A DNA stretch of 64,000 bases, taken from NCBI RefSeq assembly GCF_004339725.1, contig NZ_SMGK01000003.1:317380-381379 (forward strand). Reading direction: 5' to 3'. A program made the position numbers and the translations under genes. Shown one piece after another: positions 17,130-26,310 of this stretch. Position 1 is the first letter of the stretch, and each line of letters begins with the position of its first letter. The notes below the pieces were generated by a model, which worked only from the letters and a program-made list of their open reading frames with translations, did not search any database and had not been told where the DNA came from. The stretch comes from Acidipila rosea. Lineage in GTDB: Bacteria > Acidobacteriota > Terriglobia > Terriglobales > Acidobacteriaceae.

Positions 17130-18317
17130 ATGAAGAGGCTTCAAACTGTGTTCCGGTTTCTGCCGTGCGCGGCGGCTTGCGTACTTTTGAGCCTGGCGAT
17201 GCCTGTCGTGCGCGCACAAGGTGACTCTGCATCTGAGGTCACGCCGCAGGTGCAGGAGCTGTATGCGCAGGCGAAGTCTGCGCAGGCGCAGGGCGACAAT
17301 GTGACGGCCATCGCGAAGTACAAAGCGATGCTGCGGCTGGCTCCGCATCTGGCTCCGGCCTATAACAACCTGGGAATGCTGTACTTCAATCAGCACGATT
17401 GGGCGAACGCTGTCCGGGTTCTGGAGCAGGGGCTTAAGGTCAATCCGAATATGCCTTCAGCGCAGGCAATGCTTGGCTCCGCGCTTCATGAGTTGGGAGA
17501 CGACAGGCAGGCAATAGCGCCGCTGGAGGCGGCACTGCGTGCGAACCCGGACGACAGCAACGCAGAGATGATGCTGGCGCGCTCACAGATGGGCGTGAAG
17601 AACTATAAGCAGGCTGTGGCGCATCTGCAAAGGATGGTCGCGCGCGAGCCAAAAAATCAGGAAGCATGGTATCTGCTGGGAAAGAGCTATCTCCAGCTCT
17701 CGGAAAGTGCGCTATCGCAGGTAAGCCTCATCAATCCTGACTCTGCGCTTTCGCATGAAATCTCCGGTGAACTGATGGAAAGCATGCAGAACATGGACGG
17801 CGCGGTCGTGGAATACAAGAAAGCCATTGACCTGGAGCCGCAGGGGGGCGACGCACACGGGCATCTTGCCAATGCGTACTGGCTGATGGGGAAATGGGAA
17901 TCTGCGGAAGCTGAATTCCAGAAGCAGCTGACGCTGGACCCGAATAATTGCATAGCGCAGTGGAAGATGGCGAATGCCATGCTCGAAAACAACCAGCCGC
18001 CATCAGGTGCGTTGCCGCTGCTGGATAAGGCTGTGGCTCGCTGCTCCGACCTGATGCAGGCACGCGTGGATCGCGCCCGTGCACTGGTGCGGAGTGGGCG
18101 TCCTGCGGATGCGCTGCCTGACCTGCAGATCGCAGTGAAAGAGAATCCGGAAGAGCCCTCCATCCATTTTCTGTTGGCCCAGGTCTATCGCGCAGAGGGC
18201 AAGGCTGACGAAGCGCGGGCCGAGTTGCAGACCTACGGCCGTCTGCAGCGTGATGCCAGCGCAGCGGTAGCGCAGAGGGCTTCAGAGTCCTTGAAGATGA
18301 AGCAAGACGCGCACTAG
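17130..18317 (+). CDS. Secreted TPR protein partnered with CRTAC1 gene, 395 aa
   Basis: The start is set at ATG 17130 because it places the signal peptide (PCAAACVLLSLAMPVVRAQG) at the N-terminus; the open frame extends upstream to 17031 without a signal. About nine TPR repeats follow, for example APAYNNLGMLYFNQHDWANA, DAHGHLANAYWLMGKWESAE and SIHFLLAQVYRAEGKADEAR. A periplasmic location is likely. It ends 3 bp before the CRTAC1 gene, so the two are co-transcribed. TPR plus CRTAC1 pairs recur in Acidobacteriota; their joint role is not known. Confidence 0.8.
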   Translation: MKRLQTVFRFLPCAAACVLLSLAMPVVRAQGDSASEVTPQVQELYAQAKSAQAQGDNVTAIAKYKAMLRLAPHLAPAYNNLGMLYFNQHDWANAVRVLEQGLKVNPNMPSAQAMLGSALHELGDDRQAIAPLEAALRANPDDSNAEMMLARSQMGVKNYKQAVAHLQRMVAREPKNQEAWYLLGKSYLQLSESALSQVSLINPDSALSHEISGELMESMQNMDGAVVEYKKAIDLEPQGGDAHGHLANAYWLMGKWESAEAEFQKQLTLDPNNCIAQWKMANAMLENNQPPSGALPLLDKAVARCSDLMQARVDRARALVRSGRPADALPDLQIAVKENPEEPSIHFLLAQVYRAEGKADEARAELQTYGRLQRDASAAVAQRASESLKMKQDAH

Positions 18318-18320
18318 ACA

Positions 18321-20156
18321 ATGAATCTTCTGATCAGCATCGCGGCTTGCGTGCTACTTTCAGCCACGCCGCTGCTCGCCCAACAAATTGGAGGCAGCAG
18401 TACCGGCAGTGTTCATGCGCCGGTGCACGATGCGGAGAATCGACCCATTACCGCCGGCGGATTTGTGGCCAATGCGCCGGTGGTGTTCCGCGATGTTTCT
18501 GCCCAGGCGGGCCTGACCAGCTGGCGTCAGGCCGATGGCACGGCGGATATGAAGTACATCCTCGAATCGCTGGGCAGCGGGGTGGCGCTGCTCGACTACG
18601 ATAACGATGGCTGGCTCGATATCTACCTGGTCAGCGGTCTCACCTATGATGCTGTGAACGGCAAGACTGCGCCGGAACACGCTGCTCTTTTCCATAACAA
18701 CCACGACGGAACTTTCACCGATGTAGCTGCCAGGGCGGGTGTAACCAATGATCGGTGGGGTGTAGGAGTCGCGGTGGGAGACTACGACAACGATGGTTGG
18801 CCCGACCTCTACGTAACAAACTTCGGCAAAAATCGTCTCTACCACAATAATCACAATGGCACCTTCACTGATGTTGCGGAACATGCGGGTGTTGCTCTCG
18901 ATAGCTGGTCTACGGGGCCGACCTTTGGCGATTATGATGGCGACGGAAGACTGGACCTCTTCGTACCGGGCTATGTGCATTATGATCTGAACCATCCGCC
19001 TGTTCCCGGTTCCAAAAACGTGGTGTCAAACTTCTGCCAGTTTCGCGGCATTGATGTATTTTGCGGTCCCCGGGGATTGCAGGGCGAGCATGACCACCTC
19101 TTTCACAACAATGGCGATGGCACGTTTACGGACGTAAGCGTGAAGGCCGGCGTCAGTGATCCGAATGCTTACTATGGCCTGACGGCAGTCTTTGCCGATC
19201 TGAACGACGATGGCAAGCCTGAACTGCTTGTTGCAGATGACTCCACCCCGAACTATCTCTACCGCAACAAGGGTGACGGCACGTTTGAGGACGTTAGCTT
19301 CGAATCGGGCTATGCGGTCAATGGAGACGGGCGAGAGACGGCAACGATGGGCATCGGGGTTGGCGACTACCTGAACAATGGACGACCCGGCCTCTTCGAT
19401 ACGGATTTTTCAGATGACTACAAAGTGCTCTATCGCAATGAAGGAAATCTCGACTTCACAGATGTGAGTTACGACTCTGGCATCGCTAAGCAAACCATTC
19501 CCTTTCTGAGCTGGGGCACCGGCTTTCTTGATTACGATAACGACGGATGGAAGGATATTTTCATCGCCAGCGGGCATGTATATCCGCAAGTGGACAAGCA
19601 GGACTGGGGGACTAGTTACGCCGAGCGGCCTCTGCTTTTTCACAACCAGAAAGGCAACGGGTTCGATCTTGTTGCCGCAGCCAGTGGAAGCGGGCTTGCA
19701 GCGGTGCTGCCTGCGCGGGGTGCAGCGTTTGGCGATCTCTTCAACGATGGCAGAATCGATGTTGTGCTGAACAGTGTGAACCATACGCCCACTCTCCTCC
19801 GTAACATGAGCGAAGGGAAGCATTCCTGGGTCGAACTAAAGCTGATAGGCGGGCCGAAGAGTCCTCGGGATGCGGTGGGCGCAGCCGTATATTTAACGAC
19901 CGAAAAGCTCAGGCAGAGAGCGGACGTCATTAGCGGCGGCAGCTTCGCCTCTTCCAATGATCCGCGACTACATTTTGGTCTGGGAGATGCGACGACGGTA
20001 GACGAGGTCGAAATTCATTGGCCAAGCGGTGCAGTAGAGAAGATCAAATTGCCGAAGGTAGATCGCATTTTCACGGTTGAGGAAGGCAAGGGAGTTGTCG
20101 GCGAGCTTTGCGCTACCTGTGCAAAGTTGTCGCCGGAGACTGCAGCAGTGAGATAG
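18321..20156 (+). CDS. CRTAC1 family protein: FG-GAP/VCBS propeller with ASPIC-UnbV C-terminus, 611 aa
   Basis: Signal peptide MNLLISIAACVLLSATPLLA. The body is made of FG-GAP/VCBS repeats with calcium-binding loops such as LLDYDNDGWLDIYL, VGDYDNDGWPDLYVT, FGDYDGDGRLDLFV, FADLNDDGKPELLV and FLDYDNDGWKDIFI, predicting a beta-propeller. The C-terminal ~90 residues (VGAAVYLTTEKLRQRADVIS, then DEVEIHWPSGAVEKIKLPK) are an ASPIC/UnbV domain. Probably a secreted or surface Ca-binding adhesion/recognition protein. One loop (YLNNGRPGLFDTDFSDD) has lost the usual DxDxDG pattern. It starts 3 bp after the TPR gene. Confidence 0.88.
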   Translation: MNLLISIAACVLLSATPLLAQQIGGSSTGSVHAPVHDAENRPITAGGFVANAPVVFRDVSAQAGLTSWRQADGTADMKYILESLGSGVALLDYDNDGWLDIYLVSGLTYDAVNGKTAPEHAALFHNNHDGTFTDVAARAGVTNDRWGVGVAVGDYDNDGWPDLYVTNFGKNRLYHNNHNGTFTDVAEHAGVALDSWSTGPTFGDYDGDGRLDLFVPGYVHYDLNHPPVPGSKNVVSNFCQFRGIDVFCGPRGLQGEHDHLFHNNGDGTFTDVSVKAGVSDPNAYYGLTAVFADLNDDGKPELLVADDSTPNYLYRNKGDGTFEDVSFESGYAVNGDGRETATMGIGVGDYLNNGRPGLFDTDFSDDYKVLYRNEGNLDFTDVSYDSGIAKQTIPFLSWGTGFLDYDNDGWKDIFIASGHVYPQVDKQDWGTSYAERPLLFHNQKGNGFDLVAAASGSGLAAVLPARGAAFGDLFNDGRIDVVLNSVNHTPTLLRNMSEGKHSWVELKLIGGPKSPRDAVGAAVYLTTEKLRQRADVISGGSFASSNDPRLHFGLGDATTVDEVEIHWPSGAVEKIKLPKVDRIFTVEEGKGVVGELCATCAKLSPETAAVR

Positions 20157-20184
20157 CCTCGCTGAAGAGAGTTTCCCTGTTCCA

Positions 20185-21801
20185 TCAGTGTTGCGAGCCG
20201 GTGCACGAGCTGGTCTGCTTCAACCTGTCTAATACATCTCTGGCATCAGGGCTATAGACGAGGGTCTTCGCCAGAGTGGCCTTTGCCGCCGCTCCGTCTC
20301 CCATCATGCATTGCACCGCTGCTAGATTCTTGGCGAGTCCGAGCATATCTTCATTGCGCTGGAAGGCAGGCTGAAGCAGTTTAAGTGCGCCGGGAAGGTC
20401 TCCTGATTTAGCCAACAGCACTCCGAGGTTGGTGGCGGCGGTCAGGTTGTCGGAGTCCAGGCTTAGTACTTTGCGAAAGATGGATGCTGCCTGCTGGTAG
20501 TCGCCGCGGGTTTCAGTGAGTATGCCGAGCGATGCGAGAACCGCCACGTCATTGGGTTGCGCCTGTCGGGCCTGGCTTAACAGCTCGTAGGCCTTATCGC
20601 GTACGGCTGATCTTCCCTTCATTGCCGACTCATAGTAGGCCAGGGCCAGATCTCGCGGAGATGCCGAAGGGGAAAAGACAGGCGTCAGAACGTTGCTCTG
20701 GGTAGCGTCGTTCATGGTGACTTTCATCGCGGGCTGACGAAGAATGCGGTGATCTGTCCAGGCTACATGCGGAATATTCTGAGCGGTGCTGCGGGGCATG
20801 TGGCAACTTGTGCAATCCGGATTCTCCGGATGATGCGCCTTCACAAATGCGGGATCGCTGTGACAGGTCAGGCACTTTCCTCTATAGAAGGAGACGCGCT
20901 CTGCAGCGGGCGGCGAATAATGCGGGTCGTGACAAGTGGTGCAGGACATTCTGCTGCCGCTTGCGCGCTTGCAGGTGCTGGCGCTTAGCTGTTCTACCTC
21001 GCTTACGCCACGTGCGGTTGGATCGTTGCTCGCATAAACAAAGTAGGAAAGATAGTCTGCGATGGAGTCTCCCGGCTTGAAGTCGACCGCCGAGCGCCCT
21101 TCATGCTCGACGGAAACATCGCCCTCGAGGTGGCAGCTTATGCACAGGGAGTCGCGCCGGGCGGTGTCGAGAGTGGCAGGATTGATGGCAGGAGTTTTGC
21201 CTCCACTCATGACGTGCGCCCTGGTGTCTCCGTGGCAGCTTTCGCAAGTGATCCCACCACTAAGAAATGGCTCTTGCGCATAGTGATTCACGGTTCCAGG
21301 TTCACTGTGCTGAACGCCACTCATGTGACAACGCAGACAGCCCGGCTCCATAGGCAGGGCTGGCGGAATATCGCGCAGGGCGGCCAGCCCCGGCTTCATG
21401 TCATAGCGTCCAGTTGTCGAGTAGTAGGCGACGGGCGACTCCAGTAGATATTGGTTAACGGTATAGAGGTAAGTCACGCCTAAGTGGCCGGAGCCCAGAA
21501 AGTAGTCCAGCTTTCGTCTGCCATCGGACAGGGGGGCCTGTGGATCGTGATAGCTCAGCCATGCTGTGCCATCCTCTTCGAAAACACGATATGTCAGGCC
21601 TGAGGCAGGATTCTCGAGTGTTCCCGGGATGAAGTGATCGGTCGCCAGTCCGCTGGCATTTGCCATGGGTGTTTTGACGTACCGATTGAAGATATCCCTG
21701 TGACAATTTGCACAAACAGCGTCAGTCTCTCTGACGGGCGTTGCTGTGACTGCAAACGCAAACGTATCCGCAAGCAGAAAGACAAGCAGCAGAAGGCGCA
21801 T
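20185..21801 (-). CDS. Seven-haem c-type cytochrome fused to C-terminal TPRs, 538 aa
   Basis: Seven CxxCH haem-binding motifs are present: CANCH, CLRCH, CESCH, CISCH, CTTCH, CLTCH and CTSCH, spread over the first two thirds, with extra His residues that could be distal ligands. The last third is TPR (VAVLASLGILTETRGDYQQA, AATNLGVLLAKSGDLPGALK). The start at 21801 puts the signal peptide MRLLLLVFLLADTFAFA first; the frame continues to a GTG at 21930 without a signal. The protein is periplasmic and probably passes electrons; the TPR part may dock a partner. It is convergent with CRTAC1 with only 28 bp between. Substrate unknown. Related to the cytochrome c554/NrfA-like multihaem superfamily in a broad sense only. 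Confidence 0.85.
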   Translation of the reverse strand: MRLLLLVFLLADTFAFAVTATPVRETDAVCANCHRDIFNRYVKTPMANASGLATDHFIPGTLENPASGLTYRVFEEDGTAWLSYHDPQAPLSDGRRKLDYFLGSGHLGVTYLYTVNQYLLESPVAYYSTTGRYDMKPGLAALRDIPPALPMEPGCLRCHMSGVQHSEPGTVNHYAQEPFLSGGITCESCHGDTRAHVMSGGKTPAINPATLDTARRDSLCISCHLEGDVSVEHEGRSAVDFKPGDSIADYLSYFVYASNDPTARGVSEVEQLSASTCKRASGSRMSCTTCHDPHYSPPAAERVSFYRGKCLTCHSDPAFVKAHHPENPDCTSCHMPRSTAQNIPHVAWTDHRILRQPAMKVTMNDATQSNVLTPVFSPSASPRDLALAYYESAMKGRSAVRDKAYELLSQARQAQPNDVAVLASLGILTETRGDYQQAASIFRKVLSLDSDNLTAATNLGVLLAKSGDLPGALKLLQPAFQRNEDMLGLAKNLAAVQCMMGDGAAAKATLAKTLVYSPDARDVLDRLKQTSSCTGSQH

Positions 21802-22150
21802 GATCCGCAATGGGCCTTCCATGCGATGAAGTCGTAAGTATTGATCGCGAAAAAGACGCACAGTTCGCATGACCCTTAATAGTAACCGCTGCTGAAATAG
21901 CATCAAGATACATGATTCGCTAAATCTCACGTTATCGAGTTGACAGAATATTTACTTTTCGAAAGCGTTAGTGATGAGGCACTCTCCCGGCGCTCGGCTA
22001 GATCAGGAGAGCGGCTCAAGTTTCTATAGGGCAGCAAGTGCCAAAGGCCGCTACCGGAGGCTAATTGAGAAAGCTCCCTCCTTGCGGCAGTTTGCTCGCC
22101 GAAGCTCGCAATGTTGCTGCTCACTTCGTAATTACAGGATTCGCCCGGTC

Positions 22151-22630
22151 ATGCGTAAACCTAAGGGAAATTCGGTTCGGATCGTTCGCTTGTCTACATC
22201 GAACGACGAAGCGATTCGACTGCTGCAGGAGTATTACGAGGCAGTCTGTGTCGTTCAACGGGATACTCCGGAAGCGATCCAGGGGATCATCGATGACCCT
22301 TTTTCCGCTGTGTGGCTCGCGTATCTGGAAGAGAAGGCTGTCGGGTGTGTCGTGCTGCGCAAGCTTGCCTCCATTCCTTTCGCGGGAGAGTGCAAGCGAC
22401 TCTATGTTCAGCCAGCAGCGAGGGGGAATGGCATTGCAAATAACCTGCTGGAGGTACAGGAGGATTTCGCACGCACGAAAGGTTTGCGCTGGATCTATCT
22501 GGATAGCTATGACGACCTGAAGGCTGCCATTGCTCTGTATCTGCAACGGGGGTACGTTTCGTGCGCACGCTACAACGACAATCCCCAGGCGACTGTCTTC
22601 CTTCGCAAATACATCGGATCGCGGTCGTAA
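22151..22630 (+). CDS. GNAT family N-acetyltransferase, 159 aa
   Basis: The start is set at ATG 22151, giving a typical single-GNAT length; an upstream extension to 21971 is Arg/Ser-rich and unlike the family. The fold is visible as VWLAYLEEKAVGCVVLRKL (beta 2-3), CKRLYVQPAARGNGIANNLL (motif A, acetyl-CoA pyrophosphate loop with the R-G-N-G-I form of Q/RxxGxG/A) and AAIALYLQRGYVSCARYNDN (motif B with Tyr). It transfers an acetyl group from acetyl-CoA to an amine; acceptor unknown. It is divergent from the cytochrome gene and convergent with rarA. Confidence 0.85.
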   Translation: MRKPKGNSVRIVRLSTSNDEAIRLLQEYYEAVCVVQRDTPEAIQGIIDDPFSAVWLAYLEEKAVGCVVLRKLASIPFAGECKRLYVQPAARGNGIANNLLEVQEDFARTKGLRWIYLDSYDDLKAAIALYLQRGYVSCARYNDNPQATVFLRKYIGSRS

Positions 22631-22747
22631 AACATTCGGAGCTGTCTGCCGGCCGGGGATATAGCTGACGCCGGTCACTTTTCTGCTAATGCTGAAGCCG
22701 AGGTGGATTGCCACGGGCAGGACTAGCAGCCTGCACCACGCTTCCTT

Positions 22748-24088
22748 TCATTCCCTGCGTTGTTTCTTCTCTTCTTTGATGCGGCGGACCTCGTCCATTC
22801 GCTGCGCCAGCAGTTTCTCGCGGCCCTCTCCGGTGGGCTTGTAATACCTTCGCCCGCTGAGGGATTCCGGCAGACACTCCATGTCTGCGACGCGTCCTGC
22901 CTCGTCGTGGGCATACTTATAGCCCTCGCCGTAGCCCAGAGACTTCATCAGCCCGGTCGGGGCATTGCGCAGATGGAGAGGAACCGCTTCCGCGCGCGTC
23001 TTCTCAATATCACTCTGCACGGCGCCATAGGCGGTGTAGACGGCGTTCGATTTCGGCGCAAGCGCCAGGTAGACGACCGCCTGCGCCAGCGCAAGATCAC
23101 CCTCAGGAGAGCCCAGGAAGTCCATTGCATCGCGGGCTGACAGAGTGAGATTCAATGCCTCGGGGGCGGCCAGGCCGATGTCTTCGACTGCCATACGGAC
23201 TACCCGGCGGGCAACATACATCGGATCTTCGCCTGCTTTCAGCATCCTCCCGAGCCAATAGAGCGCGGCGTCTGCATCGCTGTTGCGGATGGATTTGTGC
23301 AGCGCGGAGATGAGGTTATAGTGCTCCTCCCCAGCTTTGTCATACAGCAAGATGCGCTGTTGCAGGGCCTCTCCGGCAATCTCTCTTGTGATCTGCCTCT
23401 CGCCTGTATCAGCCAGCCGAGCTGCCATCTCGAGTGCGTTGAGCGCGGCCCGCGCATCGCCGCTGGTGTAGGAGGCGAGCATTGCCAGCGCCGCATTATC
23501 GGCGGAGAGACCGAGCGTGCCTAGACCGCGCTGCTGGTCGGACAGTGCCCTTCTGAGTAAGGCAACGATCTGCTCCTCTGTGAGCGCCTGCAGCGTGTAG
23601 ACCCGGCAGCGGGAGAGCAGCGCGGCGATCAGCTCAAAGGAAGGATTCTCTGTGGTTGCGCCAATCAGGCGGATTGTGCCGCGCTCAACATAGGGCAGGA
23701 AGGCATCCTGCTGTGCTTTGTTGAAGCGATGAATTTCATCAACAAAGAGGATGGTGCGCGTCCCGAACTCGGCGGCCTTCTCCGCATCGGCCATCACCTG
23801 CTTGATCTCCTTAATGCCGGAGAGCACTGCCGAGAACTCCAGGAAGCTGGCCTGCGTCGTCTCCGCGATAATCTTTGCCAGGGTCGTTTTGCCGACGCCA
23901 GGAGGCCCCCAGAAGATCATCGAAGCAGCATCGTCGCGCTCGATCTGCATCCGCAGAGGTTTGCCCGGGGCGAGCAGGTGCTGCTGCCCGACATATTCGT
24001 CAAGCGTGCGCGGGCGCATGCGCTCTGCCAGGGGGGCAGTTTTGTGGGGGGTGGTTTTGATCTCGGGGGTTCCGCCAAAAAGTCCCAT
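22748..24088 (-). CDS. rarA: Replication-associated recombination protein A (RarA/MgsA/WRNIP1 family AAA ATPase), 446 aa
   Basis: DNA-dependent AAA+ ATPase that works at stalled replication forks. It shows LDEYVGQQHLLAPGKPLR near the start, Walker A GPPGVGKTTLAK (about 60-71), Walker B LFVDEIHRFNKAQQDAFLP, sensor 1 GATTENPSFE, the arginine-finger segment LLSRCRVYTLQAL, and the C-terminal tetramerisation region ending RYYKPTGEGREKLLAQRMDE. Length is normal. Its ATG overlaps the stop of the upstream methyltransferase gene (TAATG), so translation is probably coupled. Confidence 0.95.
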   Translation of the reverse strand: MGLFGGTPEIKTTPHKTAPLAERMRPRTLDEYVGQQHLLAPGKPLRMQIERDDAASMIFWGPPGVGKTTLAKIIAETTQASFLEFSAVLSGIKEIKQVMADAEKAAEFGTRTILFVDEIHRFNKAQQDAFLPYVERGTIRLIGATTENPSFELIAALLSRCRVYTLQALTEEQIVALLRRALSDQQRGLGTLGLSADNAALAMLASYTSGDARAALNALEMAARLADTGERQITREIAGEALQQRILLYDKAGEEHYNLISALHKSIRNSDADAALYWLGRMLKAGEDPMYVARRVVRMAVEDIGLAAPEALNLTLSARDAMDFLGSPEGDLALAQAVVYLALAPKSNAVYTAYGAVQSDIEKTRAEAVPLHLRNAPTGLMKSLGYGEGYKYAHDEAGRVADMECLPESLSGRRYYKPTGEGREKLLAQRMDEVRRIKEEKKQRRE

Positions 24089-24882
24089 TACGCTTTCCTT
24101 GCCGCGGCTGCCCGCTGCCGCGCTGCTTCATAGAGAAGGATGCTTCCGGCGACTGCGGCGTTCAGTGATTCCACCGGTCCCGGGCTGGGGATGCGAATGG
24201 CTCCATCGCATTCAGCCAGCAGTTCCCGGGATACTCCGGCACCCTCATTGCCTATCACCATTGCTGCCGGTGCATTCAAATCTGCAGCGGTCGCTGGGAT
24301 GGCCCCGTCAGCGGACGCGGCGAGAATGCGTATGCCCCTTTCGCGGAGCCGCGCAAATGCCTCAGACGGTTGCACGGAGATCACCGGAAGGCGAAAGACC
24401 GATCCGGAAGAGGCGCGGATACACTTTGCATTCCAAGGGCTTACGGTTCCCGGCAGCATCAGTACTCCTCCAGCCCCAAACGCTTCCGAGGAACGTATCA
24501 AGGTGCCGAGGTTGCCGGGATCCTGCACGCCGGCGGTGATGAGCAGCAGCGGGACGCGCTCGCGCAGGCAGTCATCGAGCGACCACACGGGGGCGCGGAC
24601 GAGAGCCGCTATCCCCTGTGGCGACTCCGTGGTAACGGCGCTCTCAAAGATCTCTCGCGGCAGGAGGATGGCCTCTTCCATCGCAGGCAGAGAGATCATC
24701 GAACTGCCCTCGCGAATGAAAACTGCGGTAATTTCAGCCCCGCTCCGCATCGCTTCTTCGATAAGATGCGGTCCTTCGATGCCTATTTCTCCTGCCTCGT
24801 TGATGCCGCGCCTGAGTGCTGCCCGCAGCGCTTTTACACGCTGATTGTGGCGGCTTTGTACAATGGAAGAACGGGTAGGCAT
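24088..24882 (-). CDS. TrmH/SpoU family RNA 2'-O-methyltransferase, 264 aa
   Basis: SPOUT-class enzyme that methylates a ribose 2'-OH in rRNA or tRNA using S-adenosylmethionine. The start at 24882 (MPTRSSIVQSRHNQRVKALR) matches the family N-terminus. A substrate-binding L30e-like domain includes GIEGPHLIEEAMRSG. The three knot motifs are VQDPGNLGTLIRSSEAFGAG (motif 1, with N-x-G and R), AMVIGNEGAGVSRELLAECD (motif 2) and IPSPGPVESLNAAVAGSILL (motif 3). There is no ribosome binding site; TAGAAT lies 7 nt before the ATG. It overlaps rarA by one base. Target nucleotide not deducible (RlmB, TrmH and TsnR are alternatives). Confidence 0.9.
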   Translation of the reverse strand: MPTRSSIVQSRHNQRVKALRAALRRGINEAGEIGIEGPHLIEEAMRSGAEITAVFIREGSSMISLPAMEEAILLPREIFESAVTTESPQGIAALVRAPVWSLDDCLRERVPLLLITAGVQDPGNLGTLIRSSEAFGAGGVLMLPGTVSPWNAKCIRASSGSVFRLPVISVQPSEAFARLRERGIRILAASADGAIPATAADLNAPAAMVIGNEGAGVSRELLAECDGAIRIPSPGPVESLNAAVAGSILLYEAARQRAAAARKA

Positions 24883-24889
24883 GGCTGCG

Positions 24890-24895
24890 ATTCTA
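24890..24895 (-). promoter_or_regulatory. Candidate leaderless -10 element of the SpoU methyltransferase gene
   Basis: TAGAAT on the minus strand with 7 nt to ATG 24882 and no Shine-Dalgarno between, so transcription would start at or next to the start codon. Confidence 0.45.
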
Positions 24896-24981
24896 CCCCG
24901 TTGCGCTGGTGGATGCCGAGGCGGAGAATGTGTTAGTTTCCGATTCAGCACTACACGCAAACATCATCATTGGGAGTTGCC

Positions 24982-25623
24982 TTGTCAGCGGAAATCCTGC
25001 GTATCCATCCCGATGAACCGGAACAGGACCGCGTGAACTACGTCGTCTCCTGCCTGCGAAGCGGCAAAGTTGTCGGTATGCCGACGGACACCTTCTATGG
25101 CCTCGCCGTAGATCCGGTAAATCTGCGTGCCGTCGAGAGCATCTATCACATCAAATCCCGTCTCAAGCATAAGCCGCTTTCGCTGCTGATTGCCAGCGTT
25201 GGCCAGGCCTATGAGCTGGCGCGGGAGATTAGTCCTCACTTCGACAAACTTGCGGAGCGATTCTGGCCCGGGCCGCTGACGATCATCGTCAAGGCCAGTT
25301 CTCGCCTGCCGCTGCGCAGCACTGCCAATACGGGGAACGTTGCTCTCCGCGTACCGGACTCGGCCATTCCCAGGGCAGTGGTTGAGGCGTTCGGGCTGCC
25401 CATCACGGCGACCTCGGCGAACCTGCAGGGGGCGCCAGAGTGTACCTATGCCGCCTGCGTTCGTGACCAGATTGGCGACCGGATACCGGTAATTGTCGAT
25501 GGAGGGCCGACCGCGCGCAGTGTGCCGACAACGATCGTCGACCTGTCGGGCGGTACGTCCTGGCAGATCCTCCGCGAGGGCGCCATTGCTACTCACGAAA
25601 TCGCCTTAGCGCTTCAATCCTAG
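24982..25623 (+). CDS. tsaC: L-threonylcarbamoyladenylate synthase (Sua5/YciO/YrdC family), 213 aa
   Basis: Makes threonylcarbamoyl-AMP from threonine, bicarbonate and ATP, the first step of t6A37 modification of ANN-decoding tRNAs. YrdC fold motifs: MPTDTFYGLAVDP (about 33-45), IYHIKSRLKHKPLSLLIAS (KxR...KP), FWPGPLTIIVKAS, NVALRVPDSAI and the ITATSANLQG signature. TTG 24982 is preferred because GGGAG lies 5 nt upstream; another TTG at 24970 overlaps that site. The protein ends without the extra Sua5 domain, so it is the short TsaC-like form. The YciO paralogue is a less likely alternative. Confidence 0.9.
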   Translation: MSAEILRIHPDEPEQDRVNYVVSCLRSGKVVGMPTDTFYGLAVDPVNLRAVESIYHIKSRLKHKPLSLLIASVGQAYELAREISPHFDKLAERFWPGPLTIIVKASSRLPLRSTANTGNVALRVPDSAIPRAVVEAFGLPITATSANLQGAPECTYAACVRDQIGDRIPVIVDGGPTARSVPTTIVDLSGGTSWQILREGAIATHEIALALQS

Positions 25624-25632
25624 CGTGCCGTC

Positions 25633-26271
25633 ATGATCGTGCCTGAGGATAATCTGCGAAATGCACCGGGCGCAGCTGGCAGCGGTCGCCGGACGCTTGT
25701 GGTTGTAGCGGTAGCAGTGCTGGCTGCGGCTTTTGTCTGGGTTGCCTGGGTTCATGGACAGATCCAATGGTATGCGACGCACGATCAGGCTCAGCGGGCT
25801 GACGCCATTGCCGTCTTCGGAGCTGCGGAATACGATGGACGCCCGTCCCCTGTGTTGCGCGCCCGGCTCGATCACGGCCTGGAACTCTACCAGCGCGGGC
25901 TTGCGCCGCTGATTATCACCCTTGGCGGCGGCGACCCTGCGGAGCAGCATTCCGAAGGGGGAGTCGGACACGACTACCTGCTGGCGCACGGAGTGCCTGA
26001 GAGCGCCATCATTGCCGAAACCCAGAGTGGCAATACCGGCCAGTCCGCCCGGAGGCTGGCACAGATTGCCCGCACCAATCATCTCCGCCGCATCCTGGCG
26101 GTGAGCGATGGCACGCACCTGTTCCGCATCCATGCGCTGTGTACCCATGATGGGCTGGATGTCTTCACCTCGCCGCGGCCCGTCGGGCGTGCGATTCCGC
26201 TTTCTGAGTCGTTCAGCCGGACAGCGCATGAGATTGCCAGTTACACTGCGTGGCGGCTTCACCTGCACTGA
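25633..26271 (+). CDS. YdcF/SanA-like DUF218 membrane protein, 212 aa
   Basis: One N-terminal membrane segment (LVVVAVAVLAAAFVWVAWVH) precedes a DUF218 domain. Family signatures are ADAIAVFGAAEYDGRPSPVL (usual form A-x-V-[FL]-G), GLAPLIITLGGGDPAEQHSE (substrate loop with GG), VPESAIIAETQSGNTGQSAR and ILAVSDGTHLFRIHALC. Relatives include SanA and ElyC (envelope integrity, vancomycin sensitivity) and YdcF. The domain faces the periplasm. It starts 9 bp after tsaC, probably the same transcript. Exact reaction unknown. Confidence 0.85.
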   Translation: MIVPEDNLRNAPGAAGSGRRTLVVVAVAVLAAAFVWVAWVHGQIQWYATHDQAQRADAIAVFGAAEYDGRPSPVLRARLDHGLELYQRGLAPLIITLGGGDPAEQHSEGGVGHDYLLAHGVPESAIIAETQSGNTGQSARRLAQIARTNHLRRILAVSDGTHLFRIHALCTHDGLDVFTSPRPVGRAIPLSESFSRTAHEIASYTAWRLHLH

Positions 26272-26310
26272 GTCACCCGCAGTTCCTCTGCTTTGCATTT
26301 CCCGGGGTGA

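Noticed and set aside
15657..17396. 579-codon minus-strand frame opposite the Oar-like receptor and TPR gene
   Set aside because: Arg/Leu/Val-rich shadow of high-GC coding sequence; runs across a terminator and two plus-strand genes.
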